From Prolixibacteraceae bacterium (lineage in GTDB: Bacteria; Bacteroidota; Bacteroidia; Bacteroidales; Prolixibacteraceae): 47,142 bases of DNA. The stretch spans positions 1 to 47,142 of the forward strand of contig DMSQ01000066.1 in assembly GCA_003457135.1 (NCBI GenBank), given 5' to 3'. This document shows positions 34,822 to 43,739 of this stretch, in pieces. The notes under the pieces were generated by a model. The model did not search any database. It was not told where the DNA came from and was given only the letters and a program-made list of their open reading frames with translations. Position numbers and translations under genes: made by a program. How positions within the stretch are numbered: position 1 is the first letter of the stretch; every line of letters starts with the position of its first letter.

Positions 34822-35346
34822 ATGAAAACCGTAGGAGACAAATTTCCAAAATTTAAGAAGCCGGCAATTTTAGCGAATAAACAATTTGGTGAAATAACGG
34901 AAGCAGATCATAAAAAAGAGGGTAAATGGATGGTAATGTTTTGGTATCCCAAAGATTTTACTTTTATATGCCCTACAGAAATTGTGGAGTTCAATAAGAA
35001 TCACGATAAATTCACTGCCCTAAATACAGTATTGTATGGTGCATCTACTGATACTGAGGAAGTACATTTGGCATGGAGAAACAACGATCAGAAACTTGCA
35101 AATCTTACATTTCCCCTAATTTCTGATACTTCAAAAAAGCTAAGTAAAAAACTTGGTATTTTACAACCAGGAAAAGTGGCTTACAGGGTTACTTATATTG
35201 TTGACACTGAAGGCATAATTCAATGGGTAAACGCGAACAACGATTCGACCGGAAGAAGTGTTGCCGAAGTACTGAGGGCTTTGGAAGCTACGCAGACCCC
35301 GGGAAAAACAGCCTGTGACTGGGAACCCGGACAACCAACTTTATAA
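34822..35346 (+). CDS. Peroxiredoxin (AhpC type)
   Basis: 174 residues. It reduces hydrogen peroxide and organic peroxides in the cytoplasm. The peroxidatic cysteine is C50 in FTFICPTEIVEF, preceded by the conserved WYPKDF. A C-terminal cysteine (C165 in KTACDWEPGQPTL) sits where actinobacterial AhpC has its resolving cysteines, so a two-Cys mechanism is likely. The order Prx then OsmC, 26 bases apart under one strong promoter and before one terminator, indicates a peroxide-defence operon. The electron donor (thioredoxin, AhpD or AhpF type) is not encoded nearby. Confidence 0.93.
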   Translation: MKTVGDKFPKFKKPAILANKQFGEITEADHKKEGKWMVMFWYPKDFTFICPTEIVEFNKNHDKFTALNTVLYGASTDTEEVHLAWRNNDQKLANLTFPLISDTSKKLSKKLGILQPGKVAYRVTYIVDTEGIIQWVNANNDSTGRSVAEVLRALEATQTPGKTACDWEPGQPTL

Positions 35347-35372
35347 TTTTATAACCAAAAAAACCAAAAATC

Positions 35373-35798
35373 ATGACAGTTAGAAAAGTAAAATCGGTTT
35401 GGAACGGAACACTTAAAGAGGGAAAGGGAAATATGAATTTTACGGGTTACAGCGGCCCATTTACATTTGCCACCCGTTTCGAAAATGCACCGGGAACAAA
35501 TCCGGAAGAATTGGTAGGAGCAGCACAGTCTGGTTGTTACTCCATGTTTTTATCAGCGCTGATTAGCGGCGAGGGTTTAAATCCGGAAAGTATTGAAACT
35601 GAAGCATCGGTTACATTGGGGACAGTTGATGGTGGACCGGCAATTACCAGTATTGTGTTAGACACCGTGGTAAAATGTACCGGGCTTTCGCAGGAAAAAT
35701 TTGCAGAACTATCGGTTACTGCAAAAGACAGATGCCCAATCTCCAGACTTTATGCCGGAGGCACTGCAACAATAACATTAAATGCCAAATTAGTCTAA
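35373..35798 (+). CDS. osmC: OsmC-family peroxiredoxin
   Basis: 141 residues with the two catalytic cysteines of the OsmC/Ohr family, C55 (AAQSGCYSMFL) and C121 (KDRCPISRLY), and the activating R35/E46 (TRFENAPGTNPEEL). These proteins reduce organic hydroperoxides through a Cys-Cys cycle, usually with lipoylated proteins or thioredoxin as donors. KVKSVWNGTLKEGKGN at the start and the length match the OsmC rather than the Ohr subgroup. It is second in the operon with the AhpC-type peroxiredoxin and followed by a clear terminator. Confidence 0.9.
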   Translation: MTVRKVKSVWNGTLKEGKGNMNFTGYSGPFTFATRFENAPGTNPEELVGAAQSGCYSMFLSALISGEGLNPESIETEASVTLGTVDGGPAITSIVLDTVVKCTGLSQEKFAELSVTAKDRCPISRLYAGGTATITLNAKLV

Positions 35799-35830
35799 TA
35801 CAATTTGGAAATACAAATAAGGAACAGGGA

Positions 35831-35856
35831 AAGGAGCTGCAAGGCTCCTTTTTTAT
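35831..35856 (+). terminator. Rho-independent terminator after osmC
   Basis: Perfect 7-bp stem aaggagc/gctcctt (35831-35837, 35844-35850) with a 6-base loop, running into a T tract. It lies about 33 bases after the OsmC stop. Confidence 0.88.
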
Positions 35857-35882
35857 TTTCTATTAGCCGTTTGGAGGTGGAA

Positions 35883-35914
35883 TTGCCGGATATTAAAAAC
35901 TAATTCTATATTTA
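35883..35914 (+). promoter_or_regulatory. Candidate promoter of the acetate transporter gene
   Basis: TTG at 35883-35885, 21 bases, then TATATTTA at 35907-35914, one base off TAnnTTTG. It begins directly after the osmC terminator. The leader would be about 15-20 nt. Confidence 0.5.
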
Positions 35915-35936
35915 CGTGAACTAAAAACTAAACAAT

Positions 35937-36497
35937 ATGAAAAAAAAGATGGGTAATCCGGCAGTTGTTGGCCTTGCAGGTTTTGGATTGACAACACTCT
36001 TGCTTCAGTTTCATAACATTGGCCTGATGGGACTTGGCCCGGTTGTGGCAATGGGATTTATTTTTGGTGGCCTGGCCCAAATGATTGCAGGCTTTCAGGA
36101 ACAGAAAACAGGAAATAACTTTGGCTATTCCGCTTTTGTAGGTTACGGCAGCTTCTGGATTGGTCTGGGACTGATCTGGATTTTAAACCACTTTAAAATT
36201 TATGAATCAAGCACTACTGATATTGGCTACTACCTTGTTGCATGGACTCTTTACACGGCAATATTGTTTGTTGCCTCATTGCGGATACATAAAGCCATGG
36301 CAGTGACCTTAGGGTTGCTTCTGCTTGGATTCATTCTCCTTGATCTGGGACATTTTGGCGATCCGATGTGGAATAAAGTTGCCGGGTACGAACTTATCCT
36401 TTGTGCCTTTTCGGCCTGGTATATGATGGCCGCCATCATCATCAACGATGTGGCCGGAAAGACAGTTCTTGCATTTGGAACTCCGGTAATAAAGTGA
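35937..36497 (+). CDS. satP: GPR1/FUN34/YaaH-family acetate transporter
   Basis: 186 residues, six transmembrane helices, with the signature NPAVVGLAGFGLTT (NPAPLGL-type motif) at the N-terminus. Members such as SatP move acetate and succinate across the inner membrane with protons or by passive channel-like transport. Helix 3 has the usual GYGSFWIGLG block. It is monocistronic, with its own promoter between two terminator-like structures. The symbol rests on family resemblance only; the true substrate could be another short-chain carboxylate. Confidence 0.88.
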   Translation: MKKKMGNPAVVGLAGFGLTTLLLQFHNIGLMGLGPVVAMGFIFGGLAQMIAGFQEQKTGNNFGYSAFVGYGSFWIGLGLIWILNHFKIYESSTTDIGYYLVAWTLYTAILFVASLRIHKAMAVTLGLLLLGFILLDLGHFGDPMWNKVAGYELILCAFSAWYMMAAIIINDVAGKTVLAFGTPVIK

Positions 36498-36508
36498 AAC
36501 AGACCTTG

Positions 36509-36539
36509 ATCCTGTCAAATTTTGAAAACCTGACAGGAT
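36509..36539. repeat. Inverted repeat after the transporter gene
   Basis: atcctgtca (36509-36517) pairs with tgacaggat (36531-36539) around a 13-base loop. No T tract follows, so it is not a good terminator by itself; the stronger structure is at 36576-36616. Confidence 0.6.
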
Positions 36540-36575
36540 TAAATGCACTGTAAACTAACCAATTATCTAAAACTC

Positions 36576-36616
36576 AAAAAGCGGTCTCCAGTCACCCGGG
36601 TTCCGCTTTTCTCTTT
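36576..36616. terminator. Bidirectional terminator between convergent genes
   Basis: Stem aaaaagcgg (36576-36584) with ccgctttt (36603-36610), flanked by A-run and T-run, loop about 18 bases. It can serve the transporter gene (plus strand) and the receptor gene that ends at 36629 (minus strand). Confidence 0.75.
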
Positions 36617-36628
36617 TCTGACAATTAT

Positions 36629-39109
36629 TTAAAACACATCTTCCATGCCGCCCTGGGAGGGTTGTTCTGTAGGCGCTGATCTGTCCATCTTATAGTTATT
36701 GATTTTGTAACTCAATGTCAGCATGAGGACACGCGGTTCACGCTGCATTTTGAAAGTTGATTTGAAATTTGGGCCGGACGAGTTCCCTTCCATGCGCATC
36801 GTTCCCAGTAAGTCGCGTACACTGAGGGTTGCCGAGAGTTTTTTCTTCATAAAATCCTGACGGTACGACAGATTGGTAAAAACCATTCCTTTTTGTTCGC
36901 CTTGTGCCGAAACTGATGGTCCGCGGTAGAATCCGGTGAGTTGCATGCGGCTGTCGCCTGAAAATTTCACTGTAGCATTCAACCGTCCTGAATAATTGGT
37001 ACTTTGTCTGTCAACTGGCTTGCCCAGCACTTCACCTTTCATCTTGTAGTTGTAAATACTGAAACTACTGTTTACCAACAGCCATTTCGTCACATTGATG
37101 TTTCCCATAATCTCGCCTCCCAGCGAATGATCGCGGTTGAGGTTTTCGGTGTACATGTAAATAACACCATCGTCTTTCAACTCCTGAATTCTTGTCATCA
37201 GGTTGTTGGTGGTGCGATAGAATGTTTCAAACGAAACAAATGAATTTCCAAACTTGCGCATGTAGCTGAACTCGTATGAATCGGTGTATTCAGGTTTCAG
37301 GTTCGGGTTACCCATACGAATGGTGTATTGGTTCATGTAACTGGGGAAAGGATCCAAATCGCGGCCATCAGGTCGGTTAATGCGTCGCGAATAACTGGTC
37401 ATGAACTGACTTTTATCAACCAGCTCGTACGATAAATGGGCTGAAGGAAAAACATCAAACCGGTCGAGCGTATAAGGTTTGTCCACCTTTGAATGATCAA
37501 TAGAGCGGTTAGTATATTCACCCCTTAAACCAATCATAAACTGGACAGCCTTTAAATTTCCGGAGTAGGTTGAATAAATGGAATGAATATCTTCCTTGAA
37601 AAACATGTCGCTGGTAAACAGTGGGTTATTTATAAAGGTACCGATTGACGGATCGTAATTTTTGAAAAAGAAATATTCCTTCTCGCTCTGTAACCGGCTT
37701 TGAAGGCCAGCCTCGAATTTTGCCCCCTCTTTGAGTGGAAGCGTATAATCCAGTTTTATCCGGTAATCGTTCGACTTCTCATCATTATTGGTTATTACAC
37801 GCGACAGGAAATTATTGGTTTGACTATAAGTGCCATCAGTTACATATTCATCAATGTTTTCGAATGCAAGTCCATCGCGGAATCTGTAATTAAAATTCCC
37901 CTCGAGTTTGTGCATCCCTGTCTTGTCGAATTTGGTCAGGAAACTGGTTGTAGCGCTGACATAATTACCCTTGCGTGAAGAGTTATTTGCCTGTACCGAA
38001 TAAACATCAATGTTGGCAGGTTGCTGGTATTTATGCAGGTTTCCGCCACCTTCACCATCAAAATTATATTTTCCCACTTCCCCTGAAACAGTTACCGAAG
38101 TATTGTCACTTAGAAAATAATCAAACCCTCCCTTGATTTGCTGCCCACCCCTCGACTGATTTCTTTTTCCGTCAGTAATCAGGAAAGTTGTGGTATCGTT
38201 GTCATACGTTTCACGGGTCATTTTCATTTTCCCCCAATCGGAATTGTCGTTCCAGTTTCCACCAAAAAATACATTATATTTTTTGGTCTTGTAATTCAGC
38301 ATCAGGTCGGTGCCATATTTTTCGCCTGTACCCAGGTTTAGGTTTATGATTCCGTTCATGCCTGAAAGTACGTTTTTCTTCATGACCACATTGATAATGC
38401 CGGCCATTCCGTCGGGATCATATTTTACCGATGGGTTAGTAATAATTTCGATGTTTTGAATGGCTGATGAAGGGATTTGCTTCAACGCATCGCTTCCGCT
38501 CAGCACACTGGGGCGTCCGTCAATCAGAACTGTAAAACTCGAAGAACCGCGAAGGCTCACATTTCCGTCAATATCTACTTCAACTGAGGGTGTATTTTCG
38601 AGTACAGTAATTGCAGTACCACCCGCAGCATTGATGTCGTTGGTTACATTGATTACTTTTTTGTCAATCTTGTATTCAACCCTGCTACGTTCACCAATCA
38701 CTTCAACTTCGCCAACCTTGGTCCGGTCAACAGCCAGTTCAATGGTTCCCATATCAACCGATGCCGAATTCGGGATGATTTTAATCTCGTTAATTGTGAA
38801 TTTTTCAAACCCAATAAAATTAGCCTCAATATAATATGTACCAAAGGGCAGATCAGTGATCTCAAAAGAGCCGGTCTCATTGGCAATACCTCCGGTTACT
38901 AATTTGGAGTCCTGTTTACGGTAAATGGCTATATTAGCGTATTCCATAGGAGCTTTCGACTCAGCTTCAATAATTTTTCCTTTTATTTTTCCGGCTTTTA
39001 GTACGTTCGTTGCGCCAGGATTGGCAGCAGCCGGAGGAACCTGCGATAAAACACTACCCGCTGTTGTAAGGATTAATAACAGCAAAATCAATAAATTTTT
39101 CATCTTCAT
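36629..39109 (-). CDS. Outer-membrane receptor with carboxypeptidase-like N-terminal domain
   Basis: About 826 residues from the ATG at 39109, which starts a good signal peptide (MKMKNLLILLLLILTTAGSV); an in-frame ATG at 39151 adds a non-signal-like stretch. Order: a carboxypeptidase-regulatory-like beta-sandwich (GKIKGKIIEAESKAPMEYAN, ETGSFEITDLPFGTYYIEA), a plug-like domain (GGTAITVLENTPSVEVDIDG, VLIDGRPSVL, GMAGIINVVMKKN), and a large barrel of the OMP_b-brl_3 type (SYSRRINRPDGRDLDPFPSY, GNPNLKPEYTDSYEFSYMRKF). It belongs to the TonB-dependent receptor superfamily. No SusD partner is adjacent, so a glycan role is not indicated; peptide, metal or other ligands are possible. Confidence 0.9.
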   Translation of the reverse strand: MKMKNLLILLLLILTTAGSVLSQVPPAAANPGATNVLKAGKIKGKIIEAESKAPMEYANIAIYRKQDSKLVTGGIANETGSFEITDLPFGTYYIEANFIGFEKFTINEIKIIPNSASVDMGTIELAVDRTKVGEVEVIGERSRVEYKIDKKVINVTNDINAAGGTAITVLENTPSVEVDIDGNVSLRGSSSFTVLIDGRPSVLSGSDALKQIPSSAIQNIEIITNPSVKYDPDGMAGIINVVMKKNVLSGMNGIINLNLGTGEKYGTDLMLNYKTKKYNVFFGGNWNDNSDWGKMKMTRETYDNDTTTFLITDGKRNQSRGGQQIKGGFDYFLSDNTSVTVSGEVGKYNFDGEGGGNLHKYQQPANIDVYSVQANNSSRKGNYVSATTSFLTKFDKTGMHKLEGNFNYRFRDGLAFENIDEYVTDGTYSQTNNFLSRVITNNDEKSNDYRIKLDYTLPLKEGAKFEAGLQSRLQSEKEYFFFKNYDPSIGTFINNPLFTSDMFFKEDIHSIYSTYSGNLKAVQFMIGLRGEYTNRSIDHSKVDKPYTLDRFDVFPSAHLSYELVDKSQFMTSYSRRINRPDGRDLDPFPSYMNQYTIRMGNPNLKPEYTDSYEFSYMRKFGNSFVSFETFYRTTNNLMTRIQELKDDGVIYMYTENLNRDHSLGGEIMGNINVTKWLLVNSSFSIYNYKMKGEVLGKPVDRQSTNYSGRLNATVKFSGDSRMQLTGFYRGPSVSAQGEQKGMVFTNLSYRQDFMKKKLSATLSVRDLLGTMRMEGNSSGPNFKSTFKMQREPRVLMLTLSYKINNYKMDRSAPTEQPSQGGMEDVF

Positions 39110-39318
39110 CACTATTCGTTTAATTGTTTTCTGTAATTCAATTTTTTTCATGTCAATATCCTTCAGACAACCCTAAACATTTAAAGTTTAATAGCGAATT
39201 AAAATGAGTTGTTAATGTTTGTAAACGTTTGCCGGGGAGTTTTCATAATGATTGTGTATAAATGTATTTGAATGGAACAATTTTTGACCTGTGTTGATGT
39301 TCTTTTTTTATAATTTAG

Positions 39319-39888
39319 ATGACCATGAAACATTCTCTACTGATTGGGGGATTCTTGCTTTTTCTGTTTTCTTGCGCTACAACGAACAGGATAATTGAAA
39401 TAGAAGATTCATTCAAAGAGATTAAAGGGATTAAGCTGGCACAAAACCTGAAGGCTTATTCATCCGAACAAACCGAAAGTTTTGGTAACCGAAAGTATTA
39501 CGACCTGAAAGTGAACTATCTTTTTCAGCAATTTAAAAAAGGACAAACCATTCTGATTGCCGAATTTCAAATAACCACTCCGGTGGGTGTCGGTGAACCC
39601 GATTCGATCCTCTTTTTAAATTTGGATCAAGAAAAAATCAGGTTGATTTCAACAGAATACAAATACAACGGCAAGTTGATGACGCGCAAATTTGTGATAC
39701 CCGAAAACCTTTGGGTTTCGATAGCCAATTCACAGAAAATAATGTACCGACTTTATGAGGGCAAGGAAGGTGTTGACGTTAAACTTAAAGCTTCAGAAAC
39801 AGCAAAAGTGAAAGAATTCTTCAGGCAAGCCATTAAAAGACGAGATGCAAATTTACCTCCTGTTCCTGAAGGGCAGAAAAAATGGTAA
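39319..39888 (+). CDS. Small lipoprotein of unknown function
   Basis: 189 residues with a lipoprotein signal (LLIGGFLLFLFSC, C19); a second ATG at 39325 (MKHSLL) would do equally well. The mature part is mixed alpha/beta without a recognised domain, with blocks ILIAEFQITTPVGVGEPDSI, LFLNLDQEKIRLIS and KLMTRKFVIP, and a charged C-terminus. It is divergent from the receptor gene and convergent with the phosphoesterase gene, so context gives no role. Confidence 0.7.
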   Translation: MTMKHSLLIGGFLLFLFSCATTNRIIEIEDSFKEIKGIKLAQNLKAYSSEQTESFGNRKYYDLKVNYLFQQFKKGQTILIAEFQITTPVGVGEPDSILFLNLDQEKIRLISTEYKYNGKLMTRKFVIPENLWVSIANSQKIMYRLYEGKEGVDVKLKASETAKVKEFFRQAIKRRDANLPPVPEGQKKW

Positions 39889-39927
39889 TGCATGTTGGAT
39901 TATCTCCGTTGGACTTCAGTCAGGGCA

Positions 39928-39960
39928 ATTCCCAGTGCGACTTGAAGTCGCGCCGGGAAT
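39928..39960. repeat. Imperfect hairpin between convergent genes
   Basis: Outer arms attccc/gggaat and inner stem gcgac/gtcgc (39937-39941, 39947-39951). GC-rich in an AT-rich spacer. No T tract on either side, so its action as a terminator is uncertain. Confidence 0.5.
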
Positions 39961-40008
39961 AAAACTAAACAGATAAAAAAATATGGAGCTCTTTATCCAT
40001 GTCTGAAA

Positions 40009-42816
40009 CTATTTCCTTTTCTGATCTTCCAACCGATATTCCTTTTTTTCTTTCTGATCGTTTGGCATATCCTTCACATCATCAATCAGGGGAGATTCTT
40101 TCACGGCTTCCCAGTCAAAATTTTCGTCCAGCGGAGTCAATGCTTTTTTCGGATCAAACATGAGTGGATTAACCGGGACAGCGTTGTACGGTGTAAAATC
40201 AGGGATTCCGGTGAACATATCGGCAAAGTCGTTGGCCGCAGCGTCGTACTGGTTCAGGTAGGGCATGCCCAAAACATTCCAGAAGGTTTTGAAAATACTT
40301 CCAAAACTGTAATGGACCTTCGAAACATAGTTGCGTTTGGCGTAAGGAGATATGACCATTAGAATACTGCGGTGGGCATCAACATGGTCAACACCGTTTT
40401 GTGCGTCATCTTCGGTAATCACGATAGCCATATTTTTCCAGAAAGGGGTATGAGAAAGATATTCCACAATCCGGCCAACGGCAAGGTCGTTATCGGCCAT
40501 ATAACTTTCCCTGAACGGATAACCGGCTTCAGGACGTTCGTCAGCGCCATGATCGTTCGGAATGATAACCGTAATCATGGACGGCATTTTGGCTCCGGGG
40601 GTTATCCATTTTTCATCGAACTCTTTGATGAACTGATTTACCCTAAATTGATCAGGAATAGCCATGTTGTAAGTTGGGAACATTTTCGAGGTGCGCGAAA
40701 ACATGGGCAGTGGAACAGGATAATTGACGTATTGTCTGACGCCTGAATATTTAAACGATTCCTTGTAAAAGGAGGGTTCGAACATGACCCCAAAACCGAA
40801 ATTATAGAATTCAACCTTGTTGCGTTCCAGATGCTCCCACATCGAGCCGGCTTCGTTGTAATCTTCAGGGTAAATAGCGCCAGCCGATCCGTTCATGGCA
40901 AGGCTTCCGGGCGCCATTGACTTTTCGTTGTACGACCGGTTGCCGCCATAACTTGCCGCGACAGTTGATTCCACCCACTCGTTGGGGTATGTATTCACCA
41001 GCCAGCGGTGCCCGTCGGCCGATACATCCGAATCTACATAAAAATTGTCAGACATGGCAAATTCGGAAACCAGTTTCAGGTGGTTGGGCATCACGGTGGT
41101 ATTTTCAACTTTCAAGGTTTTTTTGTGGTTTGTAAAAGTGGCATTGTACCCATACCTGGCAATGGTGGAATCGCCGTTACCTTTTTTAATTTGCCCGAAG
41201 ACCTCGTCGTATGTGCGGTTTTCTTTCGAAATGAAAACCAGGTATTTGACCGGTGATTCCTTTTCACCTCCATAAACAGGAATCGGATTACCTTTCCGTT
41301 GTTTTATTACTTTCTGGTAATTTTCAATTCTGTAATTGTTCCTGATCACCTTTTCTGTCAGTTTAGCAAGTTTTTTATCGCCAGGAATTTCAATGACAGA
41401 AACAGTCCCTTTCATCAGGTTGCCAATGTAGCTGCCTTCTTTTCCTTCCTGAAAGGCTTTTCCACCGTTTGGCCCGCTCCCAAAACCTTTGGCGTTGCTC
41501 ACCACCAGCGTTTTTCCATCCGGAGAAACTTCCAATTTGGAAGGGAACCAGCCTGTTGGGATATGCCCGGCCACTTGTAATGTTGAAATGTCAATGACCC
41601 CGATGGCATTGATCCCCGATTCGGCAACGAAAAGTCGCTTTTGATCGGGCGAAACGGCCAGTCCGAAAGGAATGACACCACGAAATTGTCTGACTGCCGG
41701 ATGTAGTTTAAGCGGGATTTCGGCGGTAATGGTGTCATGAATGATGTCGATTACCGAAATGTTGTCGTTGTTACCGTTGCTGACAAAAACATACTTGTCG
41801 GTTACTGCCAGCGAGCTTGGGCTCGAACCGCCTACTGCCGGAATTCCTTCAAGGAGTTCGCCTACCAGAAAGCCGGTTTTAATTTTAGCCTGAACTTCGG
41901 GTTTCAGTGGATTTTTTACTGAAAACGACCATACCGAAAATGATTCGGGTACATTGGGATCGCCCAAACCCGGAATATTCTGGGATCCGATTCGGGTTCC
42001 TTTTTTCATTTCTTCAGTTCCAAAACCAAATGCCGGAAAATCCAGGGCATTTTTATAGTCTTTTTCGGCTTCGATGTTGCCAATTTTACTGTATTCGAAC
42101 ATTCCCACATTGGCCACGTAAACTTTCTGCTGGTCGGGCGAAAGCACGATACCAAACGGATAGCGGCCGGTTTTTGCACTCGCAGTAATTTTCTTTAACT
42201 GTGTGTCAACCACAATCAGGCGAAACAACATCTGATCAACGGCATAAAGATACCTGCCATCTTTGCTTAGTTTCATATCGCCAATATAGCCATCCTGAGT
42301 TTTTTGCCCGTTTTCAGAAATTGAACAATCTATTGAATCGAGTTTAGCGCCGGAATCCACCGAGAACAGGTAAATTTTATTTTCCTGACCTCCCGCCACA
42401 TAAACGATCCGGTTATCGGGAGAAATAGCCAGTCCCATAAATACAGAGGCAAGCACTCCCTTGTCGGTTGATGCTCCGGGAGGGACCTGCATGACAGTAG
42501 GATTGGCCGATTTGAGATTTTTTATAATTGAAATTGAGATAGGCGATATGCCTGAATTGGCTGTTACAGCCGTATTTCCATCGGCGCTCAGGGTTAATCC
42601 GAATGGATGGGGGGCAACTTCGATTGATTTTCCGAAAGGAGTTATGAAACGGCCATTGGGAATGACTGTTTTTCCTTTCTTATTAATTTGTGTATATAAA
42701 CTTCCGGAGGGGGAAGAAACGACTTTGAGCTCCGGGGAAGTCTTTTGAGCGCTGGAATCAACGACAAGGAGGCAAAACAGAATGATGAAAAAGTTTTTCA
42801 AATACATGACATTCAT
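40009..42816 (-). CDS. YncE-like beta-propeller fused to a phosphoesterase-family domain
   Basis: 935 residues with a signal peptide (LKNFFIILFCLLVVDSSAQ). Residues 45 to about 480 are repeated propeller blades (HPFGLTLSADGNTAV, IVYVAGGQENKIYLFSVD, GRYPFGIVLSPDQQKVYVAN, GWFPSKLEVSPDGKTLVVSN). Residues 530-860 form a metal-dependent phosphoesterase domain of the phospholipase C/acid phosphatase AcpA group: ENRTYDEVFGQIKKGNG, MSDNFYVDSDVSADGHRW, IPNDHGADERPEAGYPF, VITEDDAQNGVDHVDAHRS. The arrangement is known in Bacteroidota as a bifunctional YncE/alkaline-phosphatase-superfamily protein. It is probably periplasmic or extracellular; the substrate is unknown. The C-terminal 40 residues are highly charged. 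Confidence 0.88.
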   Translation of the reverse strand: MNVMYLKNFFIILFCLLVVDSSAQKTSPELKVVSSPSGSLYTQINKKGKTVIPNGRFITPFGKSIEVAPHPFGLTLSADGNTAVTANSGISPISISIIKNLKSANPTVMQVPPGASTDKGVLASVFMGLAISPDNRIVYVAGGQENKIYLFSVDSGAKLDSIDCSISENGQKTQDGYIGDMKLSKDGRYLYAVDQMLFRLIVVDTQLKKITASAKTGRYPFGIVLSPDQQKVYVANVGMFEYSKIGNIEAEKDYKNALDFPAFGFGTEEMKKGTRIGSQNIPGLGDPNVPESFSVWSFSVKNPLKPEVQAKIKTGFLVGELLEGIPAVGGSSPSSLAVTDKYVFVSNGNNDNISVIDIIHDTITAEIPLKLHPAVRQFRGVIPFGLAVSPDQKRLFVAESGINAIGVIDISTLQVAGHIPTGWFPSKLEVSPDGKTLVVSNAKGFGSGPNGGKAFQEGKEGSYIGNLMKGTVSVIEIPGDKKLAKLTEKVIRNNYRIENYQKVIKQRKGNPIPVYGGEKESPVKYLVFISKENRTYDEVFGQIKKGNGDSTIARYGYNATFTNHKKTLKVENTTVMPNHLKLVSEFAMSDNFYVDSDVSADGHRWLVNTYPNEWVESTVAASYGGNRSYNEKSMAPGSLAMNGSAGAIYPEDYNEAGSMWEHLERNKVEFYNFGFGVMFEPSFYKESFKYSGVRQYVNYPVPLPMFSRTSKMFPTYNMAIPDQFRVNQFIKEFDEKWITPGAKMPSMITVIIPNDHGADERPEAGYPFRESYMADNDLAVGRIVEYLSHTPFWKNMAIVITEDDAQNGVDHVDAHRSILMVISPYAKRNYVSKVHYSFGSIFKTFWNVLGMPYLNQYDAAANDFADMFTGIPDFTPYNAVPVNPLMFDPKKALTPLDENFDWEAVKESPLIDDVKDMPNDQKEKKEYRLEDQKRK

Positions 42817-42998
42817 ATTTTATGAGGTATGAAGATAACCGTTTTTAAATGTCAAAACAACAACTAATAGCAAAAGGCCGGACTGTTGTTTTGAAATCAG
42901 AATTACAAATGCAACTAAAAATTGTTAAACATACCTAACCTGGTCGAGGCTATCAAGAAAAAGCCTTAATTTAGTCCTGAAATATAAAAACTATAAAC

Positions 42999-43739
42999 GT
43001 GCATCAAAACCTGGTATTAATTCCAACCTACAACGAGAAAGAAAATGTCGAACGAATGGTCCGTAAAGTCTTTTCGTTGAAAACGCCTTTCGAAATACTG
43101 ATCATTGACGACAATTCGCCGGATGGAACTGCTGCTATCGTTGAACGGCTAATGCCGGAATTTCCCGGATTGCTTCATATCCTGAAACGCGCCGGGAAGC
43201 AGGGACTTGGGAAAGCCTATCTGGCCGGATTTCACTGGGCGCTGGAACGTGATTACGAATATATTTTTGAAATGGACTGCGATTTTTCGCACAAGCCCAA
43301 AGATTTGAAACGATTATTAACTGCCTGTGTGGAACAAAAAGCTTCGCTGGCTATCGGATCGCGCTATATTTCAGGAATTAACGTAATTAACTGGCCTCTC
43401 GGCCGTGTTATAATGTCCTATCTGGCTTCAGTTTATGTTCGGACCATCACGCGGATGAAAATCATGGATACAACGGCAGGATTTAAATGCTACCATCGAA
43501 AGGTTTTGGAGACCATTGATTTCGACAACATCAGGCTGAAAGGCTACGGATTCCAGATTGAAATGAAGTTTAAAACCTGGAAACATGGCTTCAAAATAGT
43601 GGAAGTGCCCATCATTTTTAAAGACCGCAAACAGGGAACTTCAAAAATGAGCGGGGGTATTTTCAACGAAGCGCTTTGGGGAGTATTGAAAATGAAAATC
43701 AGAAGCTGGTTTGTATCGTATAAAAAAGTTAACCCATGA
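42999..43739 (+). CDS. Polyprenol-phosphate mannosyltransferase-like family 2 glycosyltransferase
   Basis: 246 residues from a GTG start at 42999, immediately before the conserved LVLIPTYNEKENVERM. GT-A fold motifs are ILIIDDNSPDGTA and FEMDCDFSHKP (the DXD-like metal site), with SRYISGINVINWPLGR and GYGFQIEMKFKTWKHGFK typical of dolichol- or polyprenol-phosphate mannose synthases. It would transfer a sugar from a nucleotide donor to an undecaprenyl-type lipid phosphate at the inner membrane; no membrane helix is present, as in the soluble class. It overlaps dihydroorotase by four bases (ATGA), so the two are translationally coupled. Confidence 0.9.
   Translation: MHQNLVLIPTYNEKENVERMVRKVFSLKTPFEILIIDDNSPDGTAAIVERLMPEFPGLLHILKRAGKQGLGKAYLAGFHWALERDYEYIFEMDCDFSHKPKDLKRLLTACVEQKASLAIGSRYISGINVINWPLGRVIMSYLASVYVRTITRMKIMDTTAGFKCYHRKVLETIDFDNIRLKGYGFQIEMKFKTWKHGFKIVEVPIIFKDRKQGTSKMSGGIFNEALWGVLKMKIRSWFVSYKKVNP

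Noticed and set aside
36509..36539. Terminator directly after the acetate transporter
   Set aside because: Good stem but no T tract; the structure at 36576-36616 is the better terminator.
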